Under the pieces are notes generated by a model. It saw only the letters and a program-made list of their open reading frames with translations. It was not told the DNA's origin and made no database searches. Below are positions 1 through 13,282 of a DNA stretch of 64,000 bases, one piece after another. The number at the start of each line of letters is the position of its first letter. Position 1 is the stretch's first letter. The stretch is from Megaustenia siamemsis (Eukaryota; Mollusca; Gastropoda; Stylommatophora; Ariophantidae), in contig JAVIAB010000160.1 in the NCBI GenBank assembly GCA_032433765.1, forward strand, positions 15,244,307 to 15,308,306, in the 5' to 3' direction. Both the position numbers and the translations under genes were made by a program.

Positions 1-490
1 GGTGGTTGAAGCGAAGGATGGTTACCATAGAGCACCATTCTGCTCTGTCTCGCTTTGATGGTACAGGTTGTCATAGGCTGACTTGTCCATCTTTTGATTT
101 TACTCGTCAATGTTAGTCTTGGTCTGCCGCTGCCTCTTTTACCATGTATTTTCCCCTCCAAGATTACTTTTAGTAGGCTGCTGTATATTTTAACATGGCC
201 CAAAACTCGTAATTGTATTGTTTGACTGTTTCTTGAATAAGATATTCTAATTTCCCTTCTTAATATAGAGTCCTAACATTCCAAGTACTTATTTTTAGAA
301 CTTTCCTCCGACATAAGTTCGAATTCCTCTCCATGGCTTCCTCTGGACTAGTATGTGATGAGGCTCCAATCTTTTTCACGGTGGTCTGACATATTCGTCT
401 TTCGTGTCCTGAATATGCCTCTTGTGTACCACACACTTTGCGGTTTTCGCTTTCTGGGACGTTGGTCATTGCTGACTCTTCCACCCCACC
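1..490 (-). mobile_element. Internally deleted non-LTR retrotransposon
   Basis: On the minus strand, 484 down to about 260 encodes a LINE endonuclease start ending in ISTWNVRTLY. Close behind, at about 215 down to 1, comes a different part of a LINE: the C-terminal end downstream of the reverse transcriptase, with KRGRPRLT-like coding. The whole RT region between them is missing. The C-terminal part matches the copy at 45235-45535. Stops interrupt the frame, so it is dead. Confidence 0.55.
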
Positions 491-1800
491 AACCGTTACA
501 GACGTTTTACATTTCGGGATGGATATTCCCGTCTGCCTGGCGCGACAGTGAAAAACAATGACCTATCATTGATAGGTCTATCTCAAATGAAAAGAAGATA
601 AATACCCACTTAACAACGAGAATTTCCACCGTCAACCAGCCTGTCAGAAGTTAAACAACCACAACAAGCGTGAGCAGAACATAAAATCCAAGAAGCACAC
701 CGCGTGTCTCCGAGAATAGCCTTCAAAAAATAAAAAAAATACCTTTACGACACATAGTACCATCACTGGTGTATATACGGGGGCTCACAATAGAACCAGA
801 GGGATAAAGGCCGCTTGGTCAAGCAGTCGCCACGACGTGTGAGACCTAACATTTGTATTTTACCCCCGATAGAAAATATCCTTTCTGTCTACCGCGGGTT
901 GCGAACACCGCACGCCGGCTTTTCAGCTAACGAAACTGTGGTTTTAGCTACACGGTCACACGCACCTCTCTTCAAAGAGAGAGAGAATTTTTGGAGAAAA
1001 TAAAACACTAAACATTAGCAACATTCATTAGAAAATTTGGAACAGAGACCCTGTTTAATGAAGACAATTGTAGGAAATGGTTCTAGCGCAATCTGTGTGT
1101 TTATGTGCTCCTTAACCACTATCATCGACATCAAATCCGTGCTTGTGGGCGAATCTCGTAAAATTATCACGTATATTATGTATCTTTTTGCAAGAATAAA
1201 CATGACTAATGCTATGACTGTTTATTATTGCAAACTAATTAACACCATAGACTCCAAGCACACGCTACACAACGCGAAAATATAGGTCGTTATTGATTAA
1301 TTAGCAAGGACAGCTACATTCAGAAATATACAATGTATGGATATATAATTGTGGGCTTTTGAATACATAAACGTACATATTGGACACACACATACATGCA
1401 TAACAATGCACACTTCTTTCGACGCATAAACGTTAGACATTATATTATTTATGTCTTTATTTGCCTTAAGAATAAATTTTAATATGGTGCATCCCAGAAT
1501 TGTAGTTGAATATTTGTGGTTCCTTTTTTATATAGGCAAGATAACAAGAAACATACGAGTATTTATAACACGTTAAGTATGTAATAAAATATTATAAAAG
1601 GCACGATAATGATATATCTACATACATTACTAAAAATATTATGTGAATCCTTAGGTATTTGTACAAATTATACGATATCCCTAATGCAGGGACGTTTCAT
1701 TGAAGGAAGCTGTGGCCAGGAAAATCAATAAGAAAAGGGGCACAATGAAGCACATTCAGCCTTTCATACATAGCTTGGTAGTTATCAGTCTCTTACACTG
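491..1800. other. No gene seen; weak dispersed repeat at about 815-1000
   Basis: AT-rich sequence without coding pattern. The segment around 865-905 (reading ccgatagaaa, then cctttctgtctaccg) reappears inverted near 49768-49800, so it belongs to an old dispersed repeat that I cannot name. Confidence 0.4.
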
Positions 1801-2220
1801 CTACAGGTGTACTAGATCACGTGACTTCATTAAGTTACGTTCACTTTAACTACAGGTGTACTAGACCACTTGACTTCATTAAGTTACGTTCACTTTAACT
1901 ACAGGTGTCTAGATCACTTGACTTCATTAAGTTACGTTCACTTTAACTACAGGTGTACTAGATCACGTGACATCATTAAGTTACGTTCACTTTAACTACA
2001 GGTGTACTAGATCACTTGACTTCATTAAGTTACGTTCACTTTAACTACAGGTGTACTAGATCACTTGACTTCATTAAGTTACGTTCACTTTAACTACAGG
2101 TGTACTAGATCACTTGACTTCATTAAGTTACGTTCACTTTAACTACAGGTGTACTAGATCACTTGACTTCATTAAGTTACGTTCACTTTAACTACAGGTG
2201 TACTAGATCGCATGACTTCA
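1801..2220. repeat. 49-bp minisatellite, about 8.6 copies
   Basis: Head-to-tail copies of a 49-bp unit beginning ctacaggtgtactagatcac, with few differences between copies. The array runs straight into the telomere-type tract at 2221. Confidence 0.9.
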
Positions 2221-2282
2221 TTAGGGTTAGGGTTAGGGTTAGGTTTAGGGTTAGGGTTAGGGTTAGGGTTAGGGTTAGGGTT
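2221..2282 (+). repeat. Interstitial telomere-type tract (TTAGGG)10
   Basis: Ten hexamers, nine TTAGGG and one TTAGGT, followed by non-telomeric sequence. TTAGGG is the common metazoan telomere repeat outside arthropods and some other groups. The junction with the 49-bp minisatellite lies at a shared catta. Confidence 0.9.
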
Positions 2283-3812
2283 TCAGCACCAGAGCTGAAA
2301 CTTGTCAGCGATCCACAGCTGATGGCTTGTGCCAGGATCGATGAACCAGAACCATCCAGACCCTGCTCCACCTCGCCGCGGCGCCTCTAGTAACAGCCTA
2401 ACCTGTCTAGTCTGGCCAAGCGAGTAGGGATCGACGACAATCCGGTACTAAAAAATGTAGTGCTGAAGAAGTCGGATGTGTTGGGCCGAAAGGCGCAAAT
2501 ATCACAGTTATACTGCAAACCACAACACAACGCAGACACACCCACTTAACATCATTTTAAGGGCGGATGATGAAGAGGAATTCTACAGTCTACGAATACT
2601 CTAGAATACTTTAGTCATCGGGCGAACGCAAGCAAGCAAATTATTTTATTTAATAACTATTTTAAGATTAGGAAAACATGTTTCAAAATCTTCCGTGAAC
2701 GGAATAAAATTGGGAAAAGACTCTCATACATCTATATTGCCAATCAAATATTACTGATATTTCAACAATAATGTCTCAGCCACATACAATCAGAAAGTAA
2801 TCCCACTTTGTTAAAGGGACGCATTGACAGTCAGAAATGATATCAAGGGTGCAGCTTGTTACATAAACTGTGACTGGTGAAAACAAACAAAATCCACTTC
2901 AATATAATCCACAAGAAATACATTTACGATGAAAGATAATAATAAACAGTAAATAAGCATTACCATTTAGCCTGAAACAATCATTTTTGGTATGACTAGC
3001 TAGAATATATGTAAATGTACATTAAAATATGACACACGCTTCATACATAACAAATATAACAACTGCAGCTGTAACATGATTATTTAATCTGTTATGTCAG
3101 CTGTCATGTATTTTCTAATTTGATAACTACAGTAACCCAAAAACAAAATATTTCCAAATTCATAAAACACAACTTTATGACAACAAAAAGTCAGTACACA
3201 ATAAGTAGTAATATTGCTGGCACTTCCTCCACTTATCCTCACCAACACGCCGAACATGCATGACAAACAATCCAAATATTAGCTAAGACGAGATATGTGC
3301 TGCATCTTGTTAGTCATTGCGCAATACTTGAAGCAATGGTATGAGGCTTAATGTTCGGACTGCCACTGCAGCAGGATCTTGGTCTCCTTCCACATGATAG
3401 TTCCACTTTACCATCTGCTATTACCAAGACATTAAGTGAGAAGATGCCTTATATGTCGCCAGCAAAGTCAAGTCGCGACATCTACGCCCTTCGACCTGTA
3501 ACAACCGCCTTCAGCATGGCAATTTACGGGAACCAGGCTGCTTTCACTTTTCAATCTCCATCTCTTTGACCAGAATAATTTGTATGTTTCTAGGGGATCA
3601 GCTGCGAGGTGGAGCAGAGTCAGCTATGTTGCTCAATAATTATGTTTCTCGTAGTCAGCTATGAGTTATTGATCTCTCTCATTCTCAGTGGCGTATACTG
3701 GTTTTGGGGTCTGGGCTACCGCTGACATAATAAATAAAGACATACATTATATTCAGTAGGCTAACATGAAGTAATATTTGCTAATGACATCACTACATTT
3801 TAAATTACTTAC
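2283..3812. other. No gene seen
   Basis: Mixed-composition DNA with short chance frames only. A short stretch near 2465-2500 resembles a hammerhead core but lacks the needed pairing. Confidence 0.4.
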
Positions 3813-4034
3813 TTATTTATATGTAAACTCTATCCGTCTTGTTTGGGACGCAAATGTCTCGATGACTTTGTCATTGAAAGTACTGTTGGGTTGGTTTCTA
3901 AGTTTCTGAAGGAATGATTTCTTAATGGACATTATTGCCAAACCAAAGCGTTCTTGTGTCTGAGTTGAGCGAAAATAAGATTTGATTCTCTTGAGAGCAG
4001 AAAAAAAGTTCTTTCTACAGATGCTGATGCGCAT
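3813..4034 (-). pseudogene. hAT-type transposase fragment (C-terminal dimerisation region)
   Basis: A 73-residue open frame contains FFSALKRIKSYFRSTQTQER followed by a GLAIMSIKKSFLQKL-like stretch. This strongly resembles the hAT C-terminal dimerisation domain (SFSALRRIKTYLRSTMTQERL type). Nothing of the RNase H-like catalytic core is visible upstream (above 4034), so this is a broken remnant. A ZMYM1-like domesticated gene has similar sequence, but no exon context supports one here. Confidence 0.6.
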
Positions 4035-4489
4035 AACGTAGTTATAAATAGGTTAGGAAGTTCCGGTAAACAGACATAGTTTCAATTTCACTTTGTGACG
4101 CTTCTGATTGGCTAGAGCTAAAAATAACCTATGAAACCGCATTTTGTAATAGGTAGCTCTCGCCGTATAGTTTTAACGGGAAATTTTTAATGTCAAGGTC
4201 ATTAATTCTAAGTTGGAGAGAAGAGAACTGTATCGCTGCTTATTAGCGGTTTCTAACTTAGTTTCAGTTTCATTCACAAACGTTATAGTGGTCATAAGAA
4301 AACCTTGCTTTAATAAATGCAAATCAAAGCAAATAAATCATATTGGACTACGAAATGTGTAATAGAATATTCGAAGATTGTAATATAATTATGACAAACT
4401 ATAATAAATTATCATTTCCTTTTGTTTTTCGTTAATATGTTTAGGCTACCGGCGATAGCTGCGGTAGCATAGAGAATACGCCACTGCTC
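4035..4489. other. No gene seen
   Basis: AT-rich sequence that probably continues the decayed hAT copy. No coding pattern could be followed. Confidence 0.3.
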
Positions 4490-4659
4490 ATTCTAGGTGC
4501 TGATCTCTTTCTCAGTCTCGGTTCTGATATCTCTTTTAGTCTAGGTGCTGATCTCTCTCTCTCTCTCTCAGTCTTGGTGCTGATCTCTCTCTCTCTCTCT
4601 CTCTCTTTCTCTCAGTCTAGGTGCTGATCTCTCTCTCTCTCTCTCTCAGTCTTGGTGCT

Positions 4660-4709
<50 letters not shown>

Positions 4710-4793
4710 AGTCTAGGTGCTGATCTCTCTCTCTCTCTCAGTCTTGGTGCTGATCTCTCTCTCTCTCTCTCTTTCTCTCAGTCTAGGTGCTGA

Positions 4794-4824
<31 letters not shown>

Positions 4825-5395
4825 CTAGGTGCTGATCTCTCTCTCTCTTTCTCTCAGTCTTGGTGCTGATCTCTCTCTCTCTCTCTCTCTCTTTCTCTCA
4901 GTCTAGGTGCTGATCTCTCTCTCTCTTTCTCTCAGTCTAGGTGCTGATCTCTCTCTCTCTTTCTCTCAGTCTTGGTGCTGATCTCTCTCTCTCTTTCTCT
5001 CAGTCTAGGTGCTGATATCTCTCTCTCTCAGTCTAGGTGCTTATCTCTCTCTAAGATTAGATGCTTATATATCAGTCTAGGTGCTGATGTCTCTAACATT
5101 TTATGTTCTGACCTCTCTTTCAGTCTAGGTGCTGATCTCGCTCTCTCAGTCTAGGTGCTGATCTCGCTCTCTCAGTCTAGGTGCTGATGTCTCTCTATCA
5201 TTTTAGGTTCTGACCTCTCTTTCAGTCTAGGTGCCGATCTCTTTCTCAGTCTAGGTGCTGATGTCTCTATCATGTTAGGTTCTGACCTCTCTTTCAGTCT
5301 AGGTGCTGATCTCGCTCTCTCAGTCTAGGTGCTGATCTCTCTATCAAATTAGATGCTTATCTCTCAGTCTAGGTGCTAATCTTACTAACTCATAT
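4490..5395. repeat. CT-rich satellite block 1 (TCTAGGTGCTGATCTCTCT-type)
   Basis: Repeated cagtctaggtgctgat separated by (CT)n of variable length. It becomes more diverged towards the right end. It is the same family as 8879-12747 and 16776-18030. The open frames in it (SLSLGADLSLS type) are artefacts of the repeat. Confidence 0.9.
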
Positions 5396-5754
5396 TTTAG
5401 AATTATAAAACGGTTGTCTCCCCTTCCTTGATAGGCGTATGAGGTAATGTCGTGTTAGTGACAATATTTTTCTGTGACAAAGGAACATTGTATGTTGATG
5501 TGGTCGGTAATTATTAATTCTAGTAGTCGACTATCGAAATGAGTGTACGTTCCATTCCCACTGTCATTTTCTCATAATTTCTTTCACAGTTCACTGATTT
5601 GTTATACATCAAAGCAAGCAATCAACGGAAGTCCTTCAGTTCCTTTTGGGACTGTAGGTCAAAGACAAGGTCTGGTCTATCCATCTATCCCTTTTCTTGG
5701 CACCTTCTCTGGTTATGGTTATGATTATGGTTATGGTTATGGTTATGGAAGGCC
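5396..5754. other. No gene seen; short (GGTTAT)n tract at about 5712-5748
   Basis: Unique-looking DNA followed by an imperfect hexamer run just before a dispersed repeat. Confidence 0.4.
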
Positions 5755-6160
5755 CGGGTATCACTGCAAACGAATTATAATCCATACGTGCTCAACCGCC
5801 TGTGCCAGTGGAATCATCATAATTAATATCTCATCTCCAAAACAAAGAAAGGTGGCTGCAGTCCCCATCATAGCTTTCTCAGCACACGTCAAAAGACTTA
5901 AGGCGAAACCGCACATAAGGTGAACACAGCCATCTTTTCCCCGTCTTTCGATATCATCATTCATTGCAAGCAATCAGAATCGAAGCACAATTAAAACGGA
6001 TGAAACGCACAGTTCACGGTGTGCACAGAGCACTCAATTCAGTAGCTCCTGCAACAAGCCAGACTTGAAATATGAGGAAACTGCAACAAGGAACACTTTT
6101 CAGACACAGCTAATAATGGTTCCTGCCATCTAGCCGCCATATTGACCGGAAGCTGGGGTA
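5755..6160 (+). repeat. Unclassified dispersed repeat, copy 1
   Basis: About 400 bp that align along their length with 25432-25850, including tatcactgcaaacgaatta near the start, cacggtgtgcacagagcact in the middle and ccgccatattg(a/g)ccgg at the end. A shorter inverted copy lies at 36340-36485. No coding capacity or clear terminal repeats are visible, so it could be a SINE-like or MITE-like element. Confidence 0.65.
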
Positions 6161-6439
6161 CCTTCTCTATTACCTTCCAACCTAGGCCCGATTCCTTGAG
6201 TTTTCCCATGACTTCTCTGACAAGTTATTTCCTGCACTTTCACTGTTTTCTCATTCTCTGTATATTCCATTACAGTGACTATATTGCCCCGAAATATTAC
6301 ATCTACAGTAAGAGGCATTGAATTATGATAATTGCTACATTGAAGAGCAAGTTCAAAGGTAAGAGAACACGGATGAGAGATAGAAATATAAATAAGGGTA
6401 CACTCAAGAGAAGGATAAGAGATACATCTATAGATGTAG
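6161..6439. other. No gene seen
   Basis: AT-rich spacer leading into the 43-bp minisatellite. Early degenerate units may start near 6355. Confidence 0.3.
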
Positions 6440-7060
6440 GTTAAACTATTAGCAGGGATGAGAGACGGAGCAATAGATGTAGGGTAAATTCAAGTGATGG
6501 AGGTGAGATGGAGCTATAGATTGAGGGTACGCTAACGAGTTGGAAGTGTGATGGAACTATAGATGTACGGTAAATTCAAGTGATGGAGGTGAGATGGAGC
6601 TATAGATGTAGGGTAAGCTAAAGAGTTGGAAGTGAGATGGAGCTATAGATGGAGGGTAGACACAAGAGTTGAAAGTGAGATGGAGCTATAGATGGAGGGT
6701 AGGCTCAAGAGTTGGAAGTGAGATGGAGCTATAGATGGAGGGTAGGCTCTAGAGTTGGAAGTGAGATGGAGCTATAGATGGAGGGTAGGCTCAAGAGTTG
6801 GAAGTGAGATTGAGCTATAGATGGAGGGTAGGCTCAAGAGTTGGAAGTGATATTGAGCTATAGATGGAGGGTAGGCTCAAGAGTTGGAAGTGAGATGGAG
6901 CTATAGATGGAGGGTAGATACAAGAGTTGGAAGTGAGATGGAGCTATAGATGGAGGGTAGGCTCAAGAGATAGTGTCATGGTGCTATATATGCAGGGAAA
7001 GTTCAAGAATTAGAAGTGTCAATGACCAATAGATGAAATGTAAGCTCAAGAGACAGATGT
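6440..7060. repeat. 43-bp minisatellite, about 14 copies
   Basis: The unit begins ggaagtgagatggagctata. The outer copies are diverged and the central ones (6640-6960) nearly identical, as expected for unequal exchange. Confidence 0.9.
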
Positions 7061-8047
7061 GTCACGGAGTTATACATGCATGGTAAACTCAGGAGATGGA
7101 GTAAATTGCTAGATTTCCCGAATGGACCATCAATATAAAAGGCAAGTGGTTTTGAATATTCGCTCAGAATAAATTTTAATGCGCAAATGACACCTGTATC
7201 AGGATCATCTTTTTTCATTGTCATCAAATGAATAGATCATCACCATCATTAAGTACCATGTCTGCTGGCGTAGGAGATCATGTCTCTCCTCTCCACAACT
7301 TTTGATCTCGACATTTATTTATCACTTCTGTTGTTAAATGTCGGCCAAGCCATTCTCTTAAGCTGTCTGGTATCTTTTCCCTTTGCTTCTCTCTATCTCT
7401 TCGTCCTTCATTTTTCCCAATTGTCACAATATATTCCAACTGTTCCCTTCTTATTATATAGCCTAAAACATGAAGATTGTTTCTTCCTAATATTGGAAAT
7501 ATTTAATATTGGGATTATTAGCTCTCATTTTGCTTTGGCCTCTTTCAGAACATTTGCATTACTTTTCTTAGCTGTCCATGGAATTCTCAACATTCATCTG
7601 TTAAATCACATTTCTACATCCTCCAGTGATTTTTTTGGGCTGTTGTCCTATAGACAGACTATGATTCGCATCCATATGTTAAGACTAGGTCTGCATAACA
7701 TTTAGGAACTCTTTTTCTTGTTTCTATTGTCAAAAATGGATTGAACTGTATCTTTAACAATCTTTGGAAAGCTGCTTTTGCCTGAGCAATTCTGCATCTC
7801 ACCTCTGTTGTACATCTACCATCAGAGGTTAACATTGTTTCCAGATATTTAAATTCATTTACCTGTTTTAATAATGTTTCACTTTTCTTTATTGTGCATT
7901 GCGGTGATGTTCTTTTCTTTGTTGCTACTATTGCTTCTGTCTTTTTGCTATTGAGGCTGCGTTCTCTATTTTTGCTGTCCTTCATTATAATGTCTAATAT
8001 TGCTTGTAACGCGTTTTCACACTTGGCGATTAAGACGGTATTATCAG

Positions 8048-8732
<685 letters not shown>

Positions 8733-8878
8733 TATTATCAGTATTGCTGAGATTATTTATATCATGACCTCCAATTGTTTTTTCCAGGCATTCCCTTTAT
8801 GGTTCTTAAAATAATCTCACTATAAATATTAAACAAATCTGGTGACAGCAAACAACATTGCCTTTATTTATTTATCTA

Positions 8879-11800
8879 TCTAGATGCTGATCTCTCTTTC
8901 AGTCTATATGCTGATCTCTCTCTTAGTCTAGGGGCTGATCTCTCTCTCTTAGTCTAGGTGCTGATCTCTCTCTCGCTTAGTCTAGGTGCTGATCTCTCTC
9001 TCTTAGTCTAGGTGCTGATCTCTCTCTCTTAGTCTAGATGCTGATCTCTCTCTTAGTCTAGGGGCTGATCTCTCTCTCTTAGTCTAGGTGCTGATCTCTC
9101 TCTCTTAGTCTAGGTGTTGATCTCTCTCTTAGTCTAGGTGCTGATCTCTCTCTTAGTCTAGGTGCTGATCTCTCTCTTAGTCTAGGTGCTGATCTCTCTC
9201 TCTTAGTCTAGGTGCTGATCTCTCTCTTAGTCTAGGTGCTGATCTCTCTCTCTCTTAGTCTAGGTGCTGATCTCTCTCTCTCTTAGTCTAGGTGCTGATC
9301 TCTCTCTCTTAGTCTAGGTGCTGATCTCTCTCTTAGTCTAGGTGCTGATCTCTCTCTCTTAGTCTAGATGCTGATCTCTCTCTTAGTCTATGTGCTGATC
9401 TCTCTCTCTTAGTCTAGATGCTGATCTCTCTCTTAGTCTAGGGGCTGATCTCTCTCTCTTAGTCTAGGTGCTGATCTCTCTCTCTTAGTCTAGGTTCTGA
9501 TCTCTCTCTCTTAGTCTAGGTGCTGATCTCTCTCTTAGTCTAGGTGCTGATCTCTCTCTCTCTCTTAGTCTAGGTGCTGATCTCTCTCTCTTAGTCTAGG
9601 TGCTGATCTCTCTCTCTTAGTCTAGGTGCTGATCTCTCTCTCTCTTAGTCTAGGTGCTGATCTCTCTCTCTCTCTTAGTCTAGGTGCTGATCTCTCTCTC
9701 TCTTAGTCTAGGTGTTGATCTCTCTCTCTTAGTCTAGGTGCTGATCTCTCTCTCTCTTAATCTAGGTGCTGATCTCTCTCTCTTAGTCTAGGTGCTGATC
9801 TCTCTCTCTTTCTAGATGCTGATCTCTCTCTCTCTCTCTTAGTCTAGATGCTGATCTTTCTCTCTTAGTCTAGGTGCTGATCTCTCTCTCTCTTAGTCTA
9901 GGTGCTGATCTCTCTCTCTCTCTTAGTCCATGTGCTGATCTCTCTCTGTTAGTCTAGGTGCTGATCTCTCTCTCTCTCTTAGTCTAGGTGCTGATCTCTC
10001 TCTCTCTTAGTCTAGGTGCTGATCTCTCTCTCTTAGTCTAGGTGCTGATCTCTCTCTTTTAGTCTATGTGCTGATCTCTCTCTCTCTCTTAGTCTAGGTG
10101 CTGATCTCTCTCTCTCTCTCTTAGTCTAGGTGCTGATCTCTCTCTCTCTTAGTCTAGGTGCTGATCTCTCTCTCTTAGTCTAGGTGCTGATCTCTCTCTC
10201 TTAGTCTAGGTGCTGATCTCTCTCTCTCTCTTAGTCTAGGTGCTGATCTCTCTCTCTTAGTCTAGGTGCTGATCTCTCTCTCTCTCTCTTAGTTTATGTG
10301 CTGATCTTTCTCTCTCTTAGTCTAGGTGCTGATCTCTCTCTCTCTTAGTCTAGGTGCTGATCTCTCTCTCTCTTAGTCTAGGTGCTGATCTCTCTCTCTC
10401 TTAGTCTAGGTGCTGATCTCTCTCTCTCTTAGTCTATGTGCTGATCTCTCTCTCTTAGTCTAGGTGCTGATCTCTCTCTCTCTCTTAGTCTAGGTGCTGA
10501 TCTCTCTCTCTTTCTATATGCTGATCTCTCTCTCTCTTAGTCTAGATGCTGATCTCTCTCTCTTAGTCTAGGTGCTGATCTCTCTCTCTTAGTCTAGGTG
10601 CTGATCTCTCTCTCTCTCTTAGTCTATGTGCTGATCTCTCTCTCTTAGTCTAGGTGCTGATCTCTCTCTCTCTTAGTGTAGGTACTGATCTCTCTCTCTC
10701 TTAGTCTAGGTGCTGATCTCTCTCTCTCTCTCTTAGTCTAGGTGCTGATCTCTCTCTCTCTTAGTCTAGGTGCTGATCTCTCTCTCTCTTAGTCTAGGTG
10801 ATGATCTCTCTCTCTCTCTCTCTTAGTCTAGGTGCTGATCTCTCTCTCTTAGTCTAGGTGCTGATCTCTCTCTCTTAGTCTAGGTGCTGATCTCTCTCTC
10901 TCTCTCTCTTAGTCTAGGTGCTGATCTCTCTCTCTCTCTCTTAGTCTAGGTGCTGATCTCTCTCTTTTAGTCTAGGTGCTGATCTCTCTCTCTTAGTCTA
11001 GGTGCTGATCTCTCTCTCTCTTTCTAGATGCTGATCTCTCTCTCTCTTAGTCTAGATGCTGATCTCTCTCTCTTAGTCTAGGTGCTAATCTCTCTCTCTC
11101 TTAGTCTAGGTGCTGATCTCTCTCTCTCTTAGTCTAGGTGCATATTTCTCTCTCTTTCTAGATGCTGATCTCTCTCTCTCTCTCTTAGTCTAGGTGCTGA
11201 TCTCTCTCTCTCTCTTAGTCTAGGTGCTGATCTCTCTCTCTCTCTCTTAGTCTATGTGCTGATCTCTCTCTCTCTTAGTCTAGGTTCTGATCTCTCTCTC
11301 TTAGTCTAGGTGCTGATCTCTCTCACTCTTAGTCTAGGTGCTGATCTATCTCTCTCTTAGTCTAGGTGCTGATCTCTCTCTCTCTCTCTCTTAGTCTAGG
11401 TGCTGATCTCTCTCTCTCTCTCTTAGTCTATGTGCTGATCTCTCTCTCTTTTAGTCTATGTGCTGATCTCTCTCTCTCTCTCTTAGTCTAGGTGCTGATC
11501 TCTCTCTCTTAGTCTATGTGCTGATCTCTCTCTCTTAGTCTAGGTGCTGATCTCTCTCTCTCTCTCTCTTAGTCTAGGTGCTGATCTCTTTCTCTTAGTC
11601 TAGATGCTGATCTCTCTCTCTTAGTCTAGGTGCTGATCTCTCACTCTCTCATAGTCTAGGTGCTGATCTCTCTCTCCCTCTCTCTCTTAGTCTAGGTGCT
11701 GATCTCTCTCTCTTAGTCTAGGTGCTGATCTCTCTCTCTTAGTCTAGGTGCTGATCTCTCTCTCTTAGTCTAGGTGCTGATCTCTCTCTCTTAGTCTAGG

Positions 11801-12747
11801 TGCTGATCTCTCTCTCTCTCTTAGTCTAGGTGCTGATCTCTCTCTCTCTCTTAGTCTAGGTGCTGATCTCTCTCTCTCTTAGTCTAGGTGCTGATCTCTC
11901 TCTCTCTCTTAGTCTAGGTGCTGATCTCTCTCTCTCTTAGTCTAGGTGCTGATCTCTCTCTCTCTCTCTTAGTCTAGGTGCTGATCTCTCTCTCTTAGTC
12001 TAGGTGCTGATCTCTCTCTCTTAGTCTATGTGCTGATCTCTTTCTCTTAGTCTAGATGCTGATCTCTCTCTCTTAGTCTAGGTGCTGATCTCTCTCTCTC
12101 TCATAGTCTAGGTGCTGATCTCTCTCTCTCTCTCTTAGTCTAGGTGCTGATCTCTCTCTCTTAGTCTAGGTGCTGATCTCTCTCTCTTAGTCTAGGTGCT
12201 GATTTCTTTCTCTTACTGCATGTGCTGATCTCTCTCTCTCTCTTAGCCTAGGTGCTGATCTCTCTCTCTTAGTCTAGGTGCTGATCTCTCTCTCTTAGTC
12301 TATGTGCTGATCTCTTTCTCTTAGTCTAGATGCTGATCTCTCTCTCTTAGTCTAGGTGCTGATCTCTCTCTCTCTCATAGTCTAGGTGCTGATCTCTCTC
12401 TCTCTCTCTCTTAGTCTAGGTGCTGATCTCTCTCTCTTAGTCTAGGTGCTGATCTCTCTCTCTTAGTCTAGGTGCTGATCTCTCTCTCTTAGTCTAGGTG
12501 CTGATCTCTCTCTCTTAGTCTAGGTGCTGATCTCTCTCTCTCTTAGTCTAGGTGCTGATCTCTCTCTCTCTCTCTCTTAGTCTAGGTGCTGATCTCTCTC
12601 TCTCTCTTAGTCTAGGTGCTGATCTCTCTCTCTCTCTTAGTCTAGGTGCTGATCTCTCTCTCTCTCTCTTAGTCTAGGTGCTGATCTCTCTCTCTCTCTC
12701 TTAGTCTAGGTGCTGATCTCTCTCTCTTAGTCTAGGTGCTGATCTCT
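8879..12747. repeat. CT-rich satellite block 2, 3.9 kb
   Basis: About 130 copies of (c)ttagtctaggtgctgatctctctctct with (CT)n of variable length. It continues at 16776 on the far side of the Penelope-like element. Confidence 0.95.
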
Positions 12748-12764
12748 TTGCCTTCACTACCATC

Positions 12765-13240
12765 AAGAAAACTAGATTCATCTGTCACCTGAATTTCTTC
12801 AACAACTGCCTCCATCGTAAAATTCTCCCGTGTGGGTTCCGATCTCACTTCTCACCTCAAGTCGGTCAACCCCACCTCTCTAACTATCTTCGCCGCCAAC
12901 TGCAGAACCTTGAACTCCAGCATGGCCTGAAACGTGTTCGTCTTGTCGCTTCTAGCCACTCTCGTCTTATATCCCACCTCAACACCCGCCAACAACACCT
13001 CCTATCCCAACTCCATCTACTCACCTCTAACTTTCCTGGTACTCTTCGCTTCATCCGCCATACCATCCACCACCACAACCGATCTGTGTATGACTTTTTA
13101 TCCTCTCAGCACAAACGTAAACTCTTGAACCTCCGTCCTCCTCCTCCTCCTCCCTCACCTCCTCCTCTCCCCAATGCCTCTGACTCTAGCTCCCTTGTCA
13201 CTTGTATTCCCCCTGATTTGCCCCTTCCGACCATGAGCGC
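12765..13240 (+). pseudogene. N-terminal part of the Penelope-like protein, out of frame
   Basis: One frame reads through TRFICHLNFFNNCLHRKILP, QLQNLELQHGLKRVRL and SVYDFLSSQHKRKLLNLRP, then a Pro-rich run and VTCIPPDLPLP. This fits the N-terminal region of Penelope proteins. It then has to shift frame near 13235 to join SLLSKGLKFVP. The lesion is a small indel close to the Pro-rich stretch, unless translation starts downstream. Confidence 0.6.
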
Positions 13241-13282
13241 TCTCTTCTCAGCAAGGGTCTTAAGTTTGTCCCCCTTCGCCCT

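Noticed and set aside
2464..2500. Second hammerhead-like core (CTGAAGA ... GAAA) near the telomere-type tract
   Set aside because: Stem II does not pair well and the GTC cleavage site after GAAA is missing.
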